Shown here piece after piece: positions 8,011 through 16,250 of a stretch of DNA of 37,303 nt. The notes under the pieces are model-generated. The model was not told where the DNA came from. It did not search any database and saw only the letters and a list, made by a program, of their open reading frames with translations. The translations under genes and the position numbers were made by a program. Origin of the DNA: Actinomycetes bacterium (GTDB taxonomy: Bacteria > Actinomycetota > Acidimicrobiia > Acidimicrobiales > RAAP-2); NCBI GenBank assembly GCA_021779735.1, contig JAJYAC010000011.1, positions 1-37,303 on the forward strand, given 5' to 3'. How positions within the stretch are numbered: position 1 is the stretch's first letter; each line of letters begins with the position of its first letter.

Positions 8011-8981
8011 ACGCCTCTCGCCACCTCGTGGCGTTCGCTGGCGCCGGGCTCGTGTAATTCGCTGTGGGACCTGCCCGGCCAGCCGCGCTCGCCCAAGTAG
8101 GCCGTCAGTTCACTCGCGAAGGCGTTGGCCGCGCGCGAGAGACTGCGGTGTCTTGGCTGCACGAGGCCGATGGTGCGCTCTAAGACCGGGCTCTGAAGGT
8201 GCAAGAGGTGCAGGTTCGGGTGAGAGCTCGCCATCAGGCTCGGTACGATCGCCGCGCCGAGCCCGGCCGCGACGAAGGCGTGACACGTGCCCATCTCGGC
8301 GCCCTCGAGAGCGATGGTGGGAGAGAAGCCCGCCCGGTCGAAGGCGGCGAGGGTGACGGTGCGAATCTCGTAGCCCTCGGCGAACATGATGAGCGGTACG
8401 CCGCGCAGGTCCGCGAGCTGCACGCGCGCGCGCGCGGCCAGGGGGTGGTCTTTGGCTACGACGACGACGAGGCGTTCGACGGCGAGGACCGTGGACTCGA
8501 GGCTGGCCGCGTGCAGCGGCAAAATCGCCAGAGCGAGGTCGAGCTCGCCGCTGTCGAGTCGCGAGGCGATCTCGTCGGTATCGCGCTCGACGACGCGCAG
8601 CGAGATCCCCGGGTGGCGCTCGTGGAAGGTGGTGAGCGCGTGGGGTAGCACCGTGGCGCCGAGGCTCGGCGTGACCCCGATGGTCAGCTGGCCGCGTAGC
8701 ACGTCGTCGATCTCGGTGACGGCCGTCAACACGTCGTCGAGGCCCTCGAGGACCCGTCGGGCGAAGGGTAAGAGGGCGCGTCCCGCGTCGGTCAGGGCGA
8801 CCGGTCGCTGGTCGCGGTGAAAGAGAGTGGCGCCCAGTATTCGCTCGAGGCGGTGGATCTGAGAGCTGATCGAGGGCTGGGCGACGTGCAGCGCGTCGGC
8901 GGCGGCGGTGAACTGCTGTTCGTCGGCGACCGCCACGAAACAACGCAACTGCTGGACGGTGAGATCTCGGCTCATCAACAT
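8007..8981 (-). CDS. LysR-type transcriptional regulator
   Basis: It has an N-terminal winged helix-turn-helix (FTAAADALHVAQPSISSQIH) and a C-terminal periplasmic-binding-protein-like effector domain (from about residue 90, GQLTIGVTPSLGATVLP). The effector is unknown. Only one cysteine (AEMGTCHAF) lies in the effector domain, so the OxyR two-cysteine peroxide switch is absent. Of three closely spaced ATGs I prefer 8981, because AGGAG then sits six bases upstream; the ATG at 8987 would abut the ribosome site. The gene diverges from the secreted-protein gene at 9052, and the intergenic palindromes at 8994-9024 are likely its operator, giving autoregulation and control of that neighbour. The C-terminal extension after the effector domain is unusually His/Glu/Arg-rich. 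Confidence 0.93.
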   Translation of the reverse strand: MLMSRDLTVQQLRCFVAVADEQQFTAAADALHVAQPSISSQIHRLERILGATLFHRDQRPVALTDAGRALLPFARRVLEGLDDVLTAVTEIDDVLRGQLTIGVTPSLGATVLPHALTTFHERHPGISLRVVERDTDEIASRLDSGELDLALAILPLHAASLESTVLAVERLVVVVAKDHPLAARARVQLADLRGVPLIMFAEGYEIRTVTLAAFDRAGFSPTIALEGAEMGTCHAFVAAGLGAAIVPSLMASSHPNLHLLHLQSPVLERTIGLVQPRHRSLSRAANAFASELTAYLGERGWPGRSHSELHEPGASERHEVARGV

Positions 8982-8993
8982 AGTCATCTCCTA

Positions 8994-9024
8994 TTGATAT
9001 CAAAGGTAAGATTGATTTGATATC
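8994..9024. promoter_or_regulatory. candidate LysR operator: repeated TTGATATC palindromes
   Basis: A perfect ten-base palindrome TTGATATCAA lies at 8994-9003, and a second copy of its first eight bases, TTGATATC, at 9017-9024, so the two copies start 23 bases apart. They sit between the divergent LysR gene and the gene at 9052. The first overlaps the LysR leader next to its ribosome site. The second contains the -35 box of the rightward promoter. LysR regulators usually bind two such sites upstream of a divergent target. Confidence 0.6.
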
Positions 9025-9051
9025 TGCACTAGTTCACTATACGTTCTTCAT
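9017..9051 (+). promoter_or_regulatory. sigma-70-like promoter for a leaderless transcript
   Basis: TTGATA (9017-9022), a 17-base spacer and TACGTT (9040-9045, fitting TANNNT) end six bases before the ATG at 9052. That places the expected transcription start on the A of the start codon. No ribosome-binding sequence precedes this gene, which fits leaderless translation, common in actinobacteria. The -35 box is inside a predicted LysR site. Confidence 0.6.
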
Positions 9052-9624
9052 ATGACCTCATTTAGACAATTCTTAAGAGTCGGACTGGCCCCCGTGGCCG
9101 CCCTCAGTCTCACCGGTGTCGCGTCGGGTGTGCTTGCCCCGGCCGCCCACGCGGCATCGGTGGCACACGTTCTCAAGGTGACCAAGGTGCCCTTCAGGGG
9201 CACTTACACCGGCACGATCGCCATGCTCTGGAACGCGAACAGCGTGTCGGCGACGGCCGTGCGCGGTACGGGCACGGGCACGCTCGTGGGCAAGAGCACC
9301 GTGGTGGGCTCGGGCACGGCGGTGACCTCGAGTACCTGTGACCCGCTCTCGGGCACCGGGTCGATCACCGGCAGCGGCTCGAAGCTGATGCTCAAGGTCG
9401 TCTCGTCCTCGGCGACCAAGGCCTGTGCGGCCGCCGAGAGCGCGCCGACCACGGTGACCGTGACCGGCGTGGCGAAGGTCACCGGCGGCGTGGGCAAGTA
9501 CAAGGGCGCCTCCGGCACGCTCAAGATCAACGGCTCCTTCCAGATCCAGTCCAACAAGGCCGGCTCGAGTGAGACCGACACGTTCAAGGCGACGCTCTCG
9601 GGCGTCATCACCATTCGCAAGTAG
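9052..9624 (+). CDS. secreted beta-rich protein of unknown function
   Basis: The 190-residue product has a signal peptide of about 34 residues with an AHAA cleavage region. The mature part is rich in Thr, Ser, Gly and Val, with alternating hydrophobic residues typical of beta strands. A pair of cysteines (STCDPLSG and TKACAAAE) may form a disulfide. The stretch TGGVGKYKGASGTLKI resembles a motif found in many small secreted actinobacterial barrel-like proteins. No catalytic motif is visible. There is no ribosome site; the promoter at 9017-9045 suggests a leaderless message. It heads a set of three exported-protein genes and is likely controlled by the divergent LysR protein. Confidence 0.8.
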   Translation: MTSFRQFLRVGLAPVAALSLTGVASGVLAPAAHAASVAHVLKVTKVPFRGTYTGTIAMLWNANSVSATAVRGTGTGTLVGKSTVVGSGTAVTSSTCDPLSGTGSITGSGSKLMLKVVSSSATKACAAAESAPTTVTVTGVAKVTGGVGKYKGASGTLKINGSFQIQSNKAGSSETDTFKATLSGVITIRK

Positions 9625-9647
9625 TTATCGATTCAGAGGAGACAGAC

Positions 9648-10316
9648 ATGAAGCGCATTATCTCTCTAGCCACCGCCGGGGCGCTCGCCCTCAGTGGCGC
9701 GTCCTTCGTCGGGGTCGTAGCCGCCGGGGCCGACTCGACGACGACGACATCGACCACCACCACGACGGGTCCCACGACGACGACGACGCTCGGCCCGCCC
9801 ATCCAGGGCACGACGCCGCTGCCGATGTACCTCAACGTCGACACCGTGGTGGGCAGTCACTCGCCGGCGGGCGTCCCCTCGCCGGCCGTGGGATGCGCCA
9901 TGACCAATGAGTTCCTGCTCGGCCAGATGGTCGTCTTTCGCATGTCGGGCGTGAACGTCGCGACCGGCGGGACGCCTCTCACACCCAAGAACGTGGTGAG
10001 TGCCAACGTGGTCATCCCCGGCGTCGCCACGCCGCTGCCGATGAACTACGGCAACCACGGCACCGTGGCCTTCTGGACCGTTGGCTGGTCGACGGTCGGC
10101 TACCCGACGCTGGGCATCGTGAACTTCCAGATCGTGGTCAAGACCGCCGCGGTCAAGGCAGTCACCAAGCGCGTGAAGGTTCGCCTGTCCACTGGCAAGT
10201 ACGTGTTTCGCACCAAGGTCCTCAAGCCCGCGATCGGCGTGAAGACCTTCACCTACACCCAAGCCGGTACCGCGGCTCCCTCACAGCTCACACTCAACGC
10301 CGCACCCAAGGCGTAG
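9648..10316 (+). CDS. secreted protein with Thr-rich N-terminal linker
   Basis: This is a 222-residue protein. A signal peptide (residues 1-28, cleavage near VAAGADS) is followed by a low-complexity threonine run encoded largely by ACG/ACC repeats (about 9735-9790), then a globular domain of about 140 residues. The domain contains VVFRMSGVNVATG and a Lys-rich C-terminal part (KAVTKRVKVRLSTGKYV), and looks like an immunoglobulin-like beta sandwich. The function is unknown. The threonine run may be a surface stalk, possibly glycosylated. The ATG has AGAGGAG seven bases upstream. It follows the previous secreted-protein gene by 23 bases, so they are probably cotranscribed. A strong hairpin follows. 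Confidence 0.78.
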   Translation: MKRIISLATAGALALSGASFVGVVAAGADSTTTTSTTTTTGPTTTTTLGPPIQGTTPLPMYLNVDTVVGSHSPAGVPSPAVGCAMTNEFLLGQMVVFRMSGVNVATGGTPLTPKNVVSANVVIPGVATPLPMNYGNHGTVAFWTVGWSTVGYPTLGIVNFQIVVKTAAVKAVTKRVKVRLSTGKYVFRTKVLKPAIGVKTFTYTQAGTAAPSQLTLNAAPKA

Positions 10317-10323
10317 TACCTCG

Positions 10324-10354
10324 TTGATGCCCGGGCCCCTGGCCCGGGCATCAA
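10324..10354 (+). terminator. 14-bp perfect hairpin between two secreted-protein genes
   Basis: The arms at 10324-10337 and 10341-10354 are exactly complementary (left arm TTGATGCCCGGGCC) with a three-base loop. There is no T-tract after it, as is common in GC-rich actinobacteria. It lies eight bases after the stop of the Thr-linker protein and 45 bases before the next start, so it probably ends or attenuates that transcript. Confidence 0.7.
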
Positions 10355-10398
10355 AGTATCCGCGCCGTGATAACCGCGGCCTCTGGAAAGGATAAGAA

Positions 10399-12075
10399 AT
10401 GAAGTCTGACACGATGCGCAGGCGCCGCCTGCTGGTGGCCGCGGTGGGGGCCCTGCTCCCGCTCACCCTGCTCGGCAGCGTCGGCGCCGACGCGAGTACG
10501 CCGGCGGTAACGACCCTGACCGCCCCCACGCTGCCCGGGCTCGCCGCGCTGCCCTTCACTGGCATCACGGCTGCGCCGGCGAGCGTGAGTCCCACGATGG
10601 GCAACCTGACCCTGACCCCGTACTCGGGAGTCGAGGGCACGCCCTTTACCATCTCGGGAGCGGGACTCGCCGCCAACACCAGCGTCGAGCTGACCTGGTC
10701 GACGGCCAACGTGTCGTGGAACGTCGACGCCGAGCCCAACACGGTGAACTACCTCGGGCGCGCCCAGAGCAACTTCAACGTCGTGCTCGCCAACGTCACC
10801 ACCGACGCTTCGGGCGCCTTCTCGGTCAAGACGACCGTGCCCGTTGACTTTGGCGGCACCCACGACATCTACGCGGTGGTCAACGGCGTCGAGGTGCTAC
10901 ATGGCGGCTTCGAGGTCTTTCGCACGCTCAGCGTCTCACCCAAGAGCGGCCCCATCGGCACGCCCATCACCATCACCTACACCGGCATTGGCGCCTCGCT
11001 CTACACCGGTGGCGCGTCGGTGCTCTGGGATAACAAGTTCACCGGCGAGATGATGGCCAACTGGACTCGCGGCACCGCGACGACCACGATTCGCGCGGCC
11101 GGACCGCTCGGACGCCACCTCATCCAAGTCGGTGACGGCATCGGCGTGCTCTACATGAACATCATCCAGTCACCCGTGCCCTACGCCAACGGCGACGCCG
11201 TGACCTTCACGACGACGCCGGGCAAGGTCAATCTCACGCCCTCGATCGTCTGGCCCACCAAGGTGACACCCACCCTCAATCAGGTCACCACGCTTTCGAA
11301 CGCCGGCCTCGACCCCGCGAGCACCGCGGTGGCGAGCCTGTCGGTGGCGAGCGGCCCGGTGCTCTCTAAGACCAACGTCTCGGTGACGGGTCTCAGCGGC
11401 ACCGGCACCGACCAGCTCGTCTGGTCGACCGTCGTGGGCAGCCGCGTGAACTGCCCGACCTCGTCGTGTTGGGCCTTCCAATCGGTCAACCTGGGTTCGG
11501 CCGCGATTGTCAACGGCGCGCTGAACGCCAGCGTGACGATTCCCGACGGACTCGGTGGCTGGCACGTGATCCAGGTGATGAACGGCTCGAATATCGAGGC
11601 GCAGGTGCCCTTCTACGTCATGGAGAGCATCGTGCCCTTCTACAACAAGGCCGGCAAGCTCCTCTCCATGGGCATCGCCACCTCGACCAAGTCCACGAGC
11701 GCCGACGCCCTCGCCGCGGGACAGTCCGGCGTGGGCACCTACACCTTCAAGCAGGGTCAGGAGTTCACGATCAGCTTGAAGGGCGTGGGCTGGACCCAGC
11801 TCGACAACACTCTCGCCGTGGACTACGACAACAGCTTCATCGGCTACGGCTGCGGGTTCAACTCTCAGGGCTACACGGTGATCCACCTCTACGCCACCGG
11901 TGGCGTGGGCACGCACATCATCGACCTGTACCCCCAGCTCTACACGAACCAGCCGTCGTTCTCGAGCACGCCCTACGGCATGCTGCCGGTGCTGACCTAC
12001 GCGCGTGACTTCCCGGGTCTGGCCCTGGGATATCAGGTGCCGTCGATCAAGTTCGCCATCACCATCGTGAAGTAA
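10399..12075 (+). CDS. large secreted protein with Ig/IPT-like repeats
   Basis: The 558-residue protein has an Arg-rich N-terminus, a hydrophobic signal (about residues 11-33, cleavage near GADAST) and no later membrane segment. At least two repeats start with a phrase like LTPYSGVEGTPFTISGAG (from about residue 70) and LSVSPKSGPIGTPITITYTG (from about 175). These resemble the opening strand and turn of IPT/TIG or other Ig-like domains. The C-terminal half is Gly/Ser/Thr/Tyr-rich with two cysteine pairs (CPTSSC and YGCGF). No enzyme motif is seen; a structural or adhesive surface role is inferred. The start has AAAGGA upstream. A strong hairpin precedes the gene and another follows it. Confidence 0.8.
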   Translation: MKSDTMRRRRLLVAAVGALLPLTLLGSVGADASTPAVTTLTAPTLPGLAALPFTGITAAPASVSPTMGNLTLTPYSGVEGTPFTISGAGLAANTSVELTWSTANVSWNVDAEPNTVNYLGRAQSNFNVVLANVTTDASGAFSVKTTVPVDFGGTHDIYAVVNGVEVLHGGFEVFRTLSVSPKSGPIGTPITITYTGIGASLYTGGASVLWDNKFTGEMMANWTRGTATTTIRAAGPLGRHLIQVGDGIGVLYMNIIQSPVPYANGDAVTFTTTPGKVNLTPSIVWPTKVTPTLNQVTTLSNAGLDPASTAVASLSVASGPVLSKTNVSVTGLSGTGTDQLVWSTVVGSRVNCPTSSCWAFQSVNLGSAAIVNGALNASVTIPDGLGGWHVIQVMNGSNIEAQVPFYVMESIVPFYNKAGKLLSMGIATSTKSTSADALAAGQSGVGTYTFKQGQEFTISLKGVGWTQLDNTLAVDYDNSFIGYGCGFNSQGYTVIHLYATGGVGTHIIDLYPQLYTNQPSFSSTPYGMLPVLTYARDFPGLALGYQVPSIKFAITIVK

Positions 12076-12096
12076 CCAGTCGCCTCCCAGCGGATG

Positions 12097-12125
12097 AGTG
12101 CCCGCCCTCGTTGAGGGCGGGCACT
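12097..12125. terminator. 13-bp perfect hairpin between convergent genes
   Basis: The arms AGTGCCCGCCCTC (12097-12109) and its exact complement (12113-12125) flank a three-base loop. It lies between the stops of the rightward secreted-protein gene (12075) and the leftward MMPL gene (12128), so it can terminate both transcripts. Confidence 0.8.
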
Positions 12126-12127
12126 TG

Positions 12128-14161
12128 TCATCGCCAGGCGCGTTCGCCCGCGAGCGCGAGCACGCTCGGCAGCACGAGCGCGCGCACGAGAGCGGCGTCG
12201 ATGAGAACCCCCGCCGCGAGTGCGACGCCGAGCTCCTGGAGTCCCGCCACGCGCCCGATGATGAGACCCACGAGGGCGGCCACCATCACCCCGGCCGCTC
12301 CCGTGACGACCGGGCCGGTCGCGGCGAGCGCGCTCTCGATCGCCGCGCGACTCGTGAGGCCGCGCTGGCGCGCCTCGCGCACCGCGCTCACCACGAAGAC
12401 CTCGTAGTCCATCGAGAGGCCGAAGAGGACCGCGAAGAGAAAGACCGGCACCCAGGACTCGATCGCGTCGACGCGGTAGGTGCCCAGGAGGCTCGCGCCC
12501 ACGCCGTCGCGAAAGACGGCGGTCAAGACTCCGAGAGCGCCGGCCACCGAGGCGAGGTCGAGGAGAATTGCGAGCAGCGCGATGGGCAGTGACGAGAAGG
12601 CCAGCCACAAGATGGCCCCGGCCAACAGCAACGCGCCCGCGATGACGAGCGGCAGCGACGAACCCACGCGAGAGACGAAGTCGCGCGCTTGCGCCGGGGC
12701 ACCGCCGACGCTCACGGAGACGCCGGCGGGAAAGCGAACGCCGCGAATGGCGTCGCGAATCTGGGCGACGAGGGCGCTCGTCGCGGGGCTCGCGAAGTCC
12801 TCTCGCGTCACGACGATGACGCGCTCGTAGCGCCCCGTGGCGTCGACGAAGGGGGGCTTCTCGCCCTCGGCGACGACCGCGACGTCGCCCAGGGCGAGGA
12901 TGCGCGCGGCGAGAACGTCGCGCGCGGCGCGAACGGCCGGGTCGTTCACGTGGCGCGACCCCGCGTCGAGGACGATCTGCACCGGGGCGACGACGCCGAC
13001 GCCGACGTGGGCCTCGATGAGAGCGAGCGCCTCGGTGGAGGCCAGGCCCCCGGGCACCGCGCGCAGCGAGCCGGCGGTGAGCGAGAGCCCGACGAGGGGC
13101 GCACTCAGCAACGCGAGCACCGCGAGTGAGCCGGCGAGCACGAGGCCCGGACGGGTGACGACCCCGCGCGACCACCGCGCCCAGAACTGGCTCGCGCGCC
13201 GGTGGCTTCGCGCGCGCGTCGGTCGAACGAAGGAGGAGAGGGCGGGCGCGAGGCTGAGAGTCGCCCCCAGCGCGCACACCGGCACCACGAGTCCCGCCAC
13301 GCCGAGTGAGCGCAGGAACGGGATGGGCACCGCGAGCATCGTCGCGAGGCCGGTCGTGGCCACGAGGGCCGCGACGAGGAGCGTGCGACGCGTCGGGGCC
13401 GCGGCGAGCACGGGGTCGGCCCGCCCGGCGCGTCGCTCGTCGCGCACGCGCCGCAGCCACAGCAGTGAGTAGTCAACGCTTAAGCCCAGTCCCACGAGCA
13501 TCACGACGTTGGGGGTGTAGAGGACGAGGGCGACGACGCGGCTGAGGACGTCGAGCAGAATCAGCGCGGCCCCCATGGCCCCGCCGGCGACGAGGAGGGG
13601 GATGAGCGCGTCGGCCCCGAGGCCGAGCACCGCGACGCTCACCAGTAGCGCGAGCGCGGCGCCGATAACCTCACCGCGGCGAAGGTCGGAGGCGAGCACG
13701 GGCGAGAGGTCGTGCTGGAGGGCGGCCGGCCCGGTGACGAGCGCGCCCGCGAGGTGCTCGAGGGCGATGGCGCGACGCAGCGGCTGGGTCAGGGCCGCGG
13801 CGTCGCGCAGGTCGAGCGCGCTCGTGACGCCGGCGATGAGCAGGTCCCCGTCGACCTTCTCCTGGGAGATCGCGAGTCCGGGCACCGCGCCGACGGCCGC
13901 CTCGAGGCGGGTCTCGGCGTTCGCCGCGCTCGCGGGTGTGACGGGCACGACGACGCTGAAGTCCCCCTCGACGCTGTCGGCGAAGTGGGTGCGCAGAAGT
14001 GTCGCCGCGCGCGCCGACTCACTCGAGGGCACCGCGAGGGACGTCGTGAGGCGCCCGGTGAGATTGGATGACGCGAAGAGCCCGCCGACACCGATGACGA
14101 CCCAGGCAAAGAGGATCGCGACGCGCCAGCGACGAATCGCGGCGCTCAGTCCGGCGGGCAC
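12128..14161 (-). CDS. MMPL/RND-family transporter
   Basis: The 677-residue membrane protein has the RND repeat layout. After TM1 (about residues 15-33) comes a large extracytoplasmic loop, then a block of TM segments around 165-345, a second TM1-like helix near 350, a second loop, and a final TM block from about 525. The Asp-Tyr pairs seen in MMPL proton-relay helices occur in both halves (GLSVDYSLLW and GLSMDYEVFV). Such proteins export lipids or other hydrophobic compounds; the substrate is unknown here. The start is a GTG with no ribosome site, but TAGCCT lies at exactly -12 to -7 of it, so a leaderless transcript is possible. It is 26 bases downstream of ctaF on the same strand. Confidence 0.92.
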   Translation of the reverse strand: MPAGLSAAIRRWRVAILFAWVVIGVGGLFASSNLTGRLTTSLAVPSSESARAATLLRTHFADSVEGDFSVVVPVTPASAANAETRLEAAVGAVPGLAISQEKVDGDLLIAGVTSALDLRDAAALTQPLRRAIALEHLAGALVTGPAALQHDLSPVLASDLRRGEVIGAALALLVSVAVLGLGADALIPLLVAGGAMGAALILLDVLSRVVALVLYTPNVVMLVGLGLSVDYSLLWLRRVRDERRAGRADPVLAAAPTRRTLLVAALVATTGLATMLAVPIPFLRSLGVAGLVVPVCALGATLSLAPALSSFVRPTRARSHRRASQFWARWSRGVVTRPGLVLAGSLAVLALLSAPLVGLSLTAGSLRAVPGGLASTEALALIEAHVGVGVVAPVQIVLDAGSRHVNDPAVRAARDVLAARILALGDVAVVAEGEKPPFVDATGRYERVIVVTREDFASPATSALVAQIRDAIRGVRFPAGVSVSVGGAPAQARDFVSRVGSSLPLVIAGALLLAGAILWLAFSSLPIALLAILLDLASVAGALGVLTAVFRDGVGASLLGTYRVDAIESWVPVFLFAVLFGLSMDYEVFVVSAVREARQRGLTSRAAIESALAATGPVVTGAAGVMVAALVGLIIGRVAGLQELGVALAAGVLIDAALVRALVLPSVLALAGERAWR

Positions 14162-14167
14162 CTGGTC

Positions 14168-14173
14168 AGGCTA
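14168..14173 (-). promoter_or_regulatory. candidate -10 box for leaderless MMPL transcript
   Basis: On the minus strand TAGCCT (fits TANNNT) ends six bases before the GTG at 14161. No good -35 box is seen. It would give the MMPL gene its own transcript in addition to read-through from ctaF. Confidence 0.35.
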
Positions 14174-14187
14174 TCCCGCGCGGGTAA

Positions 14188-14580
14188 TTAGACCTGGCCC
14201 CCGCGGCGTCCCTCGGACGTGCCACCGATGATCGCCCAGACGACGAGGCCCAGTCCCGGGACGAGTAGCCAGATGCCAAAGACGAGGGCGAGCACGCTAA
14301 AGAACGCGCCCATGCCCAGGGTGAAGGGCCAGATCGAGGTGCCCGGGAACGCCCCCACGACGCCGGCTCCCTGGGCGTGGGTGCCCTGGGGGTCGTCCTC
14401 GGGGCGCGTCTTCATGCGCCGGCTCCACCAGTAGAAGTAGCCCCCGGGCAGGAAGCCCAGCAGCATGCCGGCGAACATCATGACGCCGCCGGCGTTCTCG
14501 AGTGACCAGTTCCAGTAGACCGCGCACATCAGGCCGAAGAAGACGCCGAGGCCGAGCAGGAGTTTGGCTTCGACCTTCAT
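14188..14580 (-). CDS. ctaF: cytochrome c oxidase subunit IV, actinobacterial type
   Basis: The 130-residue membrane protein begins MKVEAKLLLGLGVFFGLMCA. It has two hydrophobic segments, a short polar middle (YFYWWSRRMKTRPEDDPQG) and two further segments, the layout of the small actinobacterial subunit IV of aa3 oxidase. Position directly after ctaD supports this. Its ATG overlaps the ctaD stop (ATGA), and AAAGG lies upstream, so translation is coupled. A longer in-frame start inside ctaD (14844) encodes Arg/His-rich sequence without membrane character and is rejected. Confidence 0.88.
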   Translation of the reverse strand: MKVEAKLLLGLGVFFGLMCAVYWNWSLENAGGVMMFAGMLLGFLPGGYFYWWSRRMKTRPEDDPQGTHAQGAGVVGAFPGTSIWPFTLGMGAFFSVLALVFGIWLLVPGLGLVVWAIIGGTSEGRRGGQV

Positions 14581-16250
14581 CGATCCGCCTTTCCGTGGGC
14601 CAGCGCGTGGTGCTCGGGGTGATTGTGGTCCCACGTGGGACGCTCGGAGCGGATCACGGGTAGGCGGTAGAAGTTGTGGTGCGGCGGCGGCGACGTCGTG
14701 AACCACTCGAGAGTCTGGGCGTCCCAGGGGTTGTCGCCCGCCGGGTACTTCTTCCAGCTCACCACGAGGTTGACGACGAAGATGATCGTCGAGATGCCGA
14801 TCAGCACGGCGCCAAGGGAGGCGATGTCGTTGAGGAACTTCCACTGCGGGTCGTGGGGGTAGACCGCCATGCGACGCGGCATGCCGCGCAAACCCAACAG
14901 GTACATCGGCAGGGTGAAGACCTGCGTGCCGATGAAGAGGAACCAGAACTGGATCTTGCCGAGGCGCTCGTTGAGCAGGTAGCCCGTGACCTTGGGTCCC
15001 CAGTAGTAGAGGCCGCCCATGCCGGCAAAGACCAGGGCCATCACGACCGAGTGAAAGTGCGCGACGACGAAGTAGGTGTCGTGGGTGAAGAAGTCAAGCG
15101 GCGGGCTGGCGAGGTAGATGCCGGTGAGCCCACCGATGAGAAATGTCACGAGGAAGCCAATAGCCATCAACATCGCGCTCGAGAACCAGACCTGCCCTCG
15201 CCACATGGTGCCGATCCAGTTGAAGATCTTGATGCCCGTGGGCACCGCGATGAGGAGGCTCATGATGGAAAAGAACGGCAGCAGCACGACGCCGGTGGTG
15301 AACATGTGGTGAGCCCACACGCCCAGCGAAAGCGCCGCGATGGAGATCGTGGCAAAGACCATGCCCTTGTAGCCAAAGACCGGCTTGCGTGAGAAGACCG
15401 CGAAGATCTCGGTCGCCATGCCGAAGAACGGTAGGGCCAGGATGTAGACCTCGGGATGGCCCCAGAACCAGAAGATGTGTTGCCAGAGCACGGGCACCCC
15501 GCCTCCGGCGACCGAGAAGATGTGCGTGCCGAAGTGCCGGTCCGCGTAGAGCATGATGAGACCGGCCGTCAGCACCGGGAAGGCGAGCAAGATGAGAATC
15601 GCCGTCACCAGCATGTTCCAGGTGAAGATCGGCATGCGAAACATCGTCATGCCCGGCGCGCGTAGGTAGAAGATCGTCGCCACGAGATTCACGCCGGTGA
15701 AGATCGCCGAGAATCCCGTGAGGAGCAGTCCGCCGATCCACAGGTCCGCCCCCGCGCCGGGAGTGTTGATCGAGTTCGACAGCGGCGCGTAGGCCACCCA
15801 GCCGAAGTTGGCGGCGCCGCCGGCGGTAAAGAAGCCGAGCAGCATCGTGATCGAGCCCGTGAGGTAGAGCCAGTACGAGAGCGCGTTGAGGCGCGGGAAG
15901 GCCATGTCGGGCGCGCCGATCTGGATGGGCACGATGATGTTGGCGAGTCCCCCGAAGGCGAAGGGGCCGGCGAAGAGGTAGATCATCACCGAGCCGTGCA
16001 TCGTGAAGAGCTCGTTGTACTGGGCGAAGGAGACGAGCGTGCCGTTGGGCGAGGCGAGCTGGGCGCGAATCAACTCGGCGAACGCGCCACCAATCACCAG
16101 CATCAGCACCGACGTGACGGTGTAGCTGAGTCCGATGATCTTGTGGTCCGTGGTGGTGAGCCACTTCAAGAGCCCCGAGGGGCCGTGGTGCGCGTCGTGC
16201 CCGTGGTGCTCGGGCTCTTCGACGTGCGGGCGCTCGAGGACGTCGGTCAT
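14577..16250 (-). CDS. ctaD: cytochrome c oxidase subunit I (aa3 type)
   Basis: The 557-residue subunit has twelve hydrophobic segments and contains the haem-copper site. The haem a ligand region (TMHGSVMIYLF), the Cu-B region with the His-Tyr crosslink sequence (WGHPEVYILALP), the pair AHHMF, and HDTYFVVAHFH with the haem a3 ligand are all intact. It reduces oxygen to water and pumps protons across the cytoplasmic membrane. The order ctaC-ctaD-ctaF is compact: the ATG overlaps the ctaC stop by one base and the stop overlaps the ctaF start. The subunit III gene ctaE is not in this window. Confidence 0.98.
   Translation of the reverse strand: MTDVLERPHVEEPEHHGHDAHHGPSGLLKWLTTTDHKIIGLSYTVTSVLMLVIGGAFAELIRAQLASPNGTLVSFAQYNELFTMHGSVMIYLFAGPFAFGGLANIIVPIQIGAPDMAFPRLNALSYWLYLTGSITMLLGFFTAGGAANFGWVAYAPLSNSINTPGAGADLWIGGLLLTGFSAIFTGVNLVATIFYLRAPGMTMFRMPIFTWNMLVTAILILLAFPVLTAGLIMLYADRHFGTHIFSVAGGGVPVLWQHIFWFWGHPEVYILALPFFGMATEIFAVFSRKPVFGYKGMVFATISIAALSLGVWAHHMFTTGVVLLPFFSIMSLLIAVPTGIKIFNWIGTMWRGQVWFSSAMLMAIGFLVTFLIGGLTGIYLASPPLDFFTHDTYFVVAHFHSVVMALVFAGMGGLYYWGPKVTGYLLNERLGKIQFWFLFIGTQVFTLPMYLLGLRGMPRRMAVYPHDPQWKFLNDIASLGAVLIGISTIIFVVNLVVSWKKYPAGDNPWDAQTLEWFTTSPPPHHNFYRLPVIRSERPTWDHNHPEHHALAHGKADR

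Noticed and set aside
8007-8981. LysR regulator as OxyR
   Set aside because: The effector domain has only one cysteine, and no catalase or peroxiredoxin gene is nearby.
9735-9790. Short triplet repeat as a CRISPR or tandem-repeat array
   Set aside because: The repeat unit is a codon within a threonine run of a coding frame; there are no spacers or longer repeat units.
14581-14844. Upstream extension of ctaF inside ctaD
   Set aside because: The added residues are Arg/His-rich shadow sequence, whereas the ATG at 14580 has a ribosome site and begins the membrane protein.
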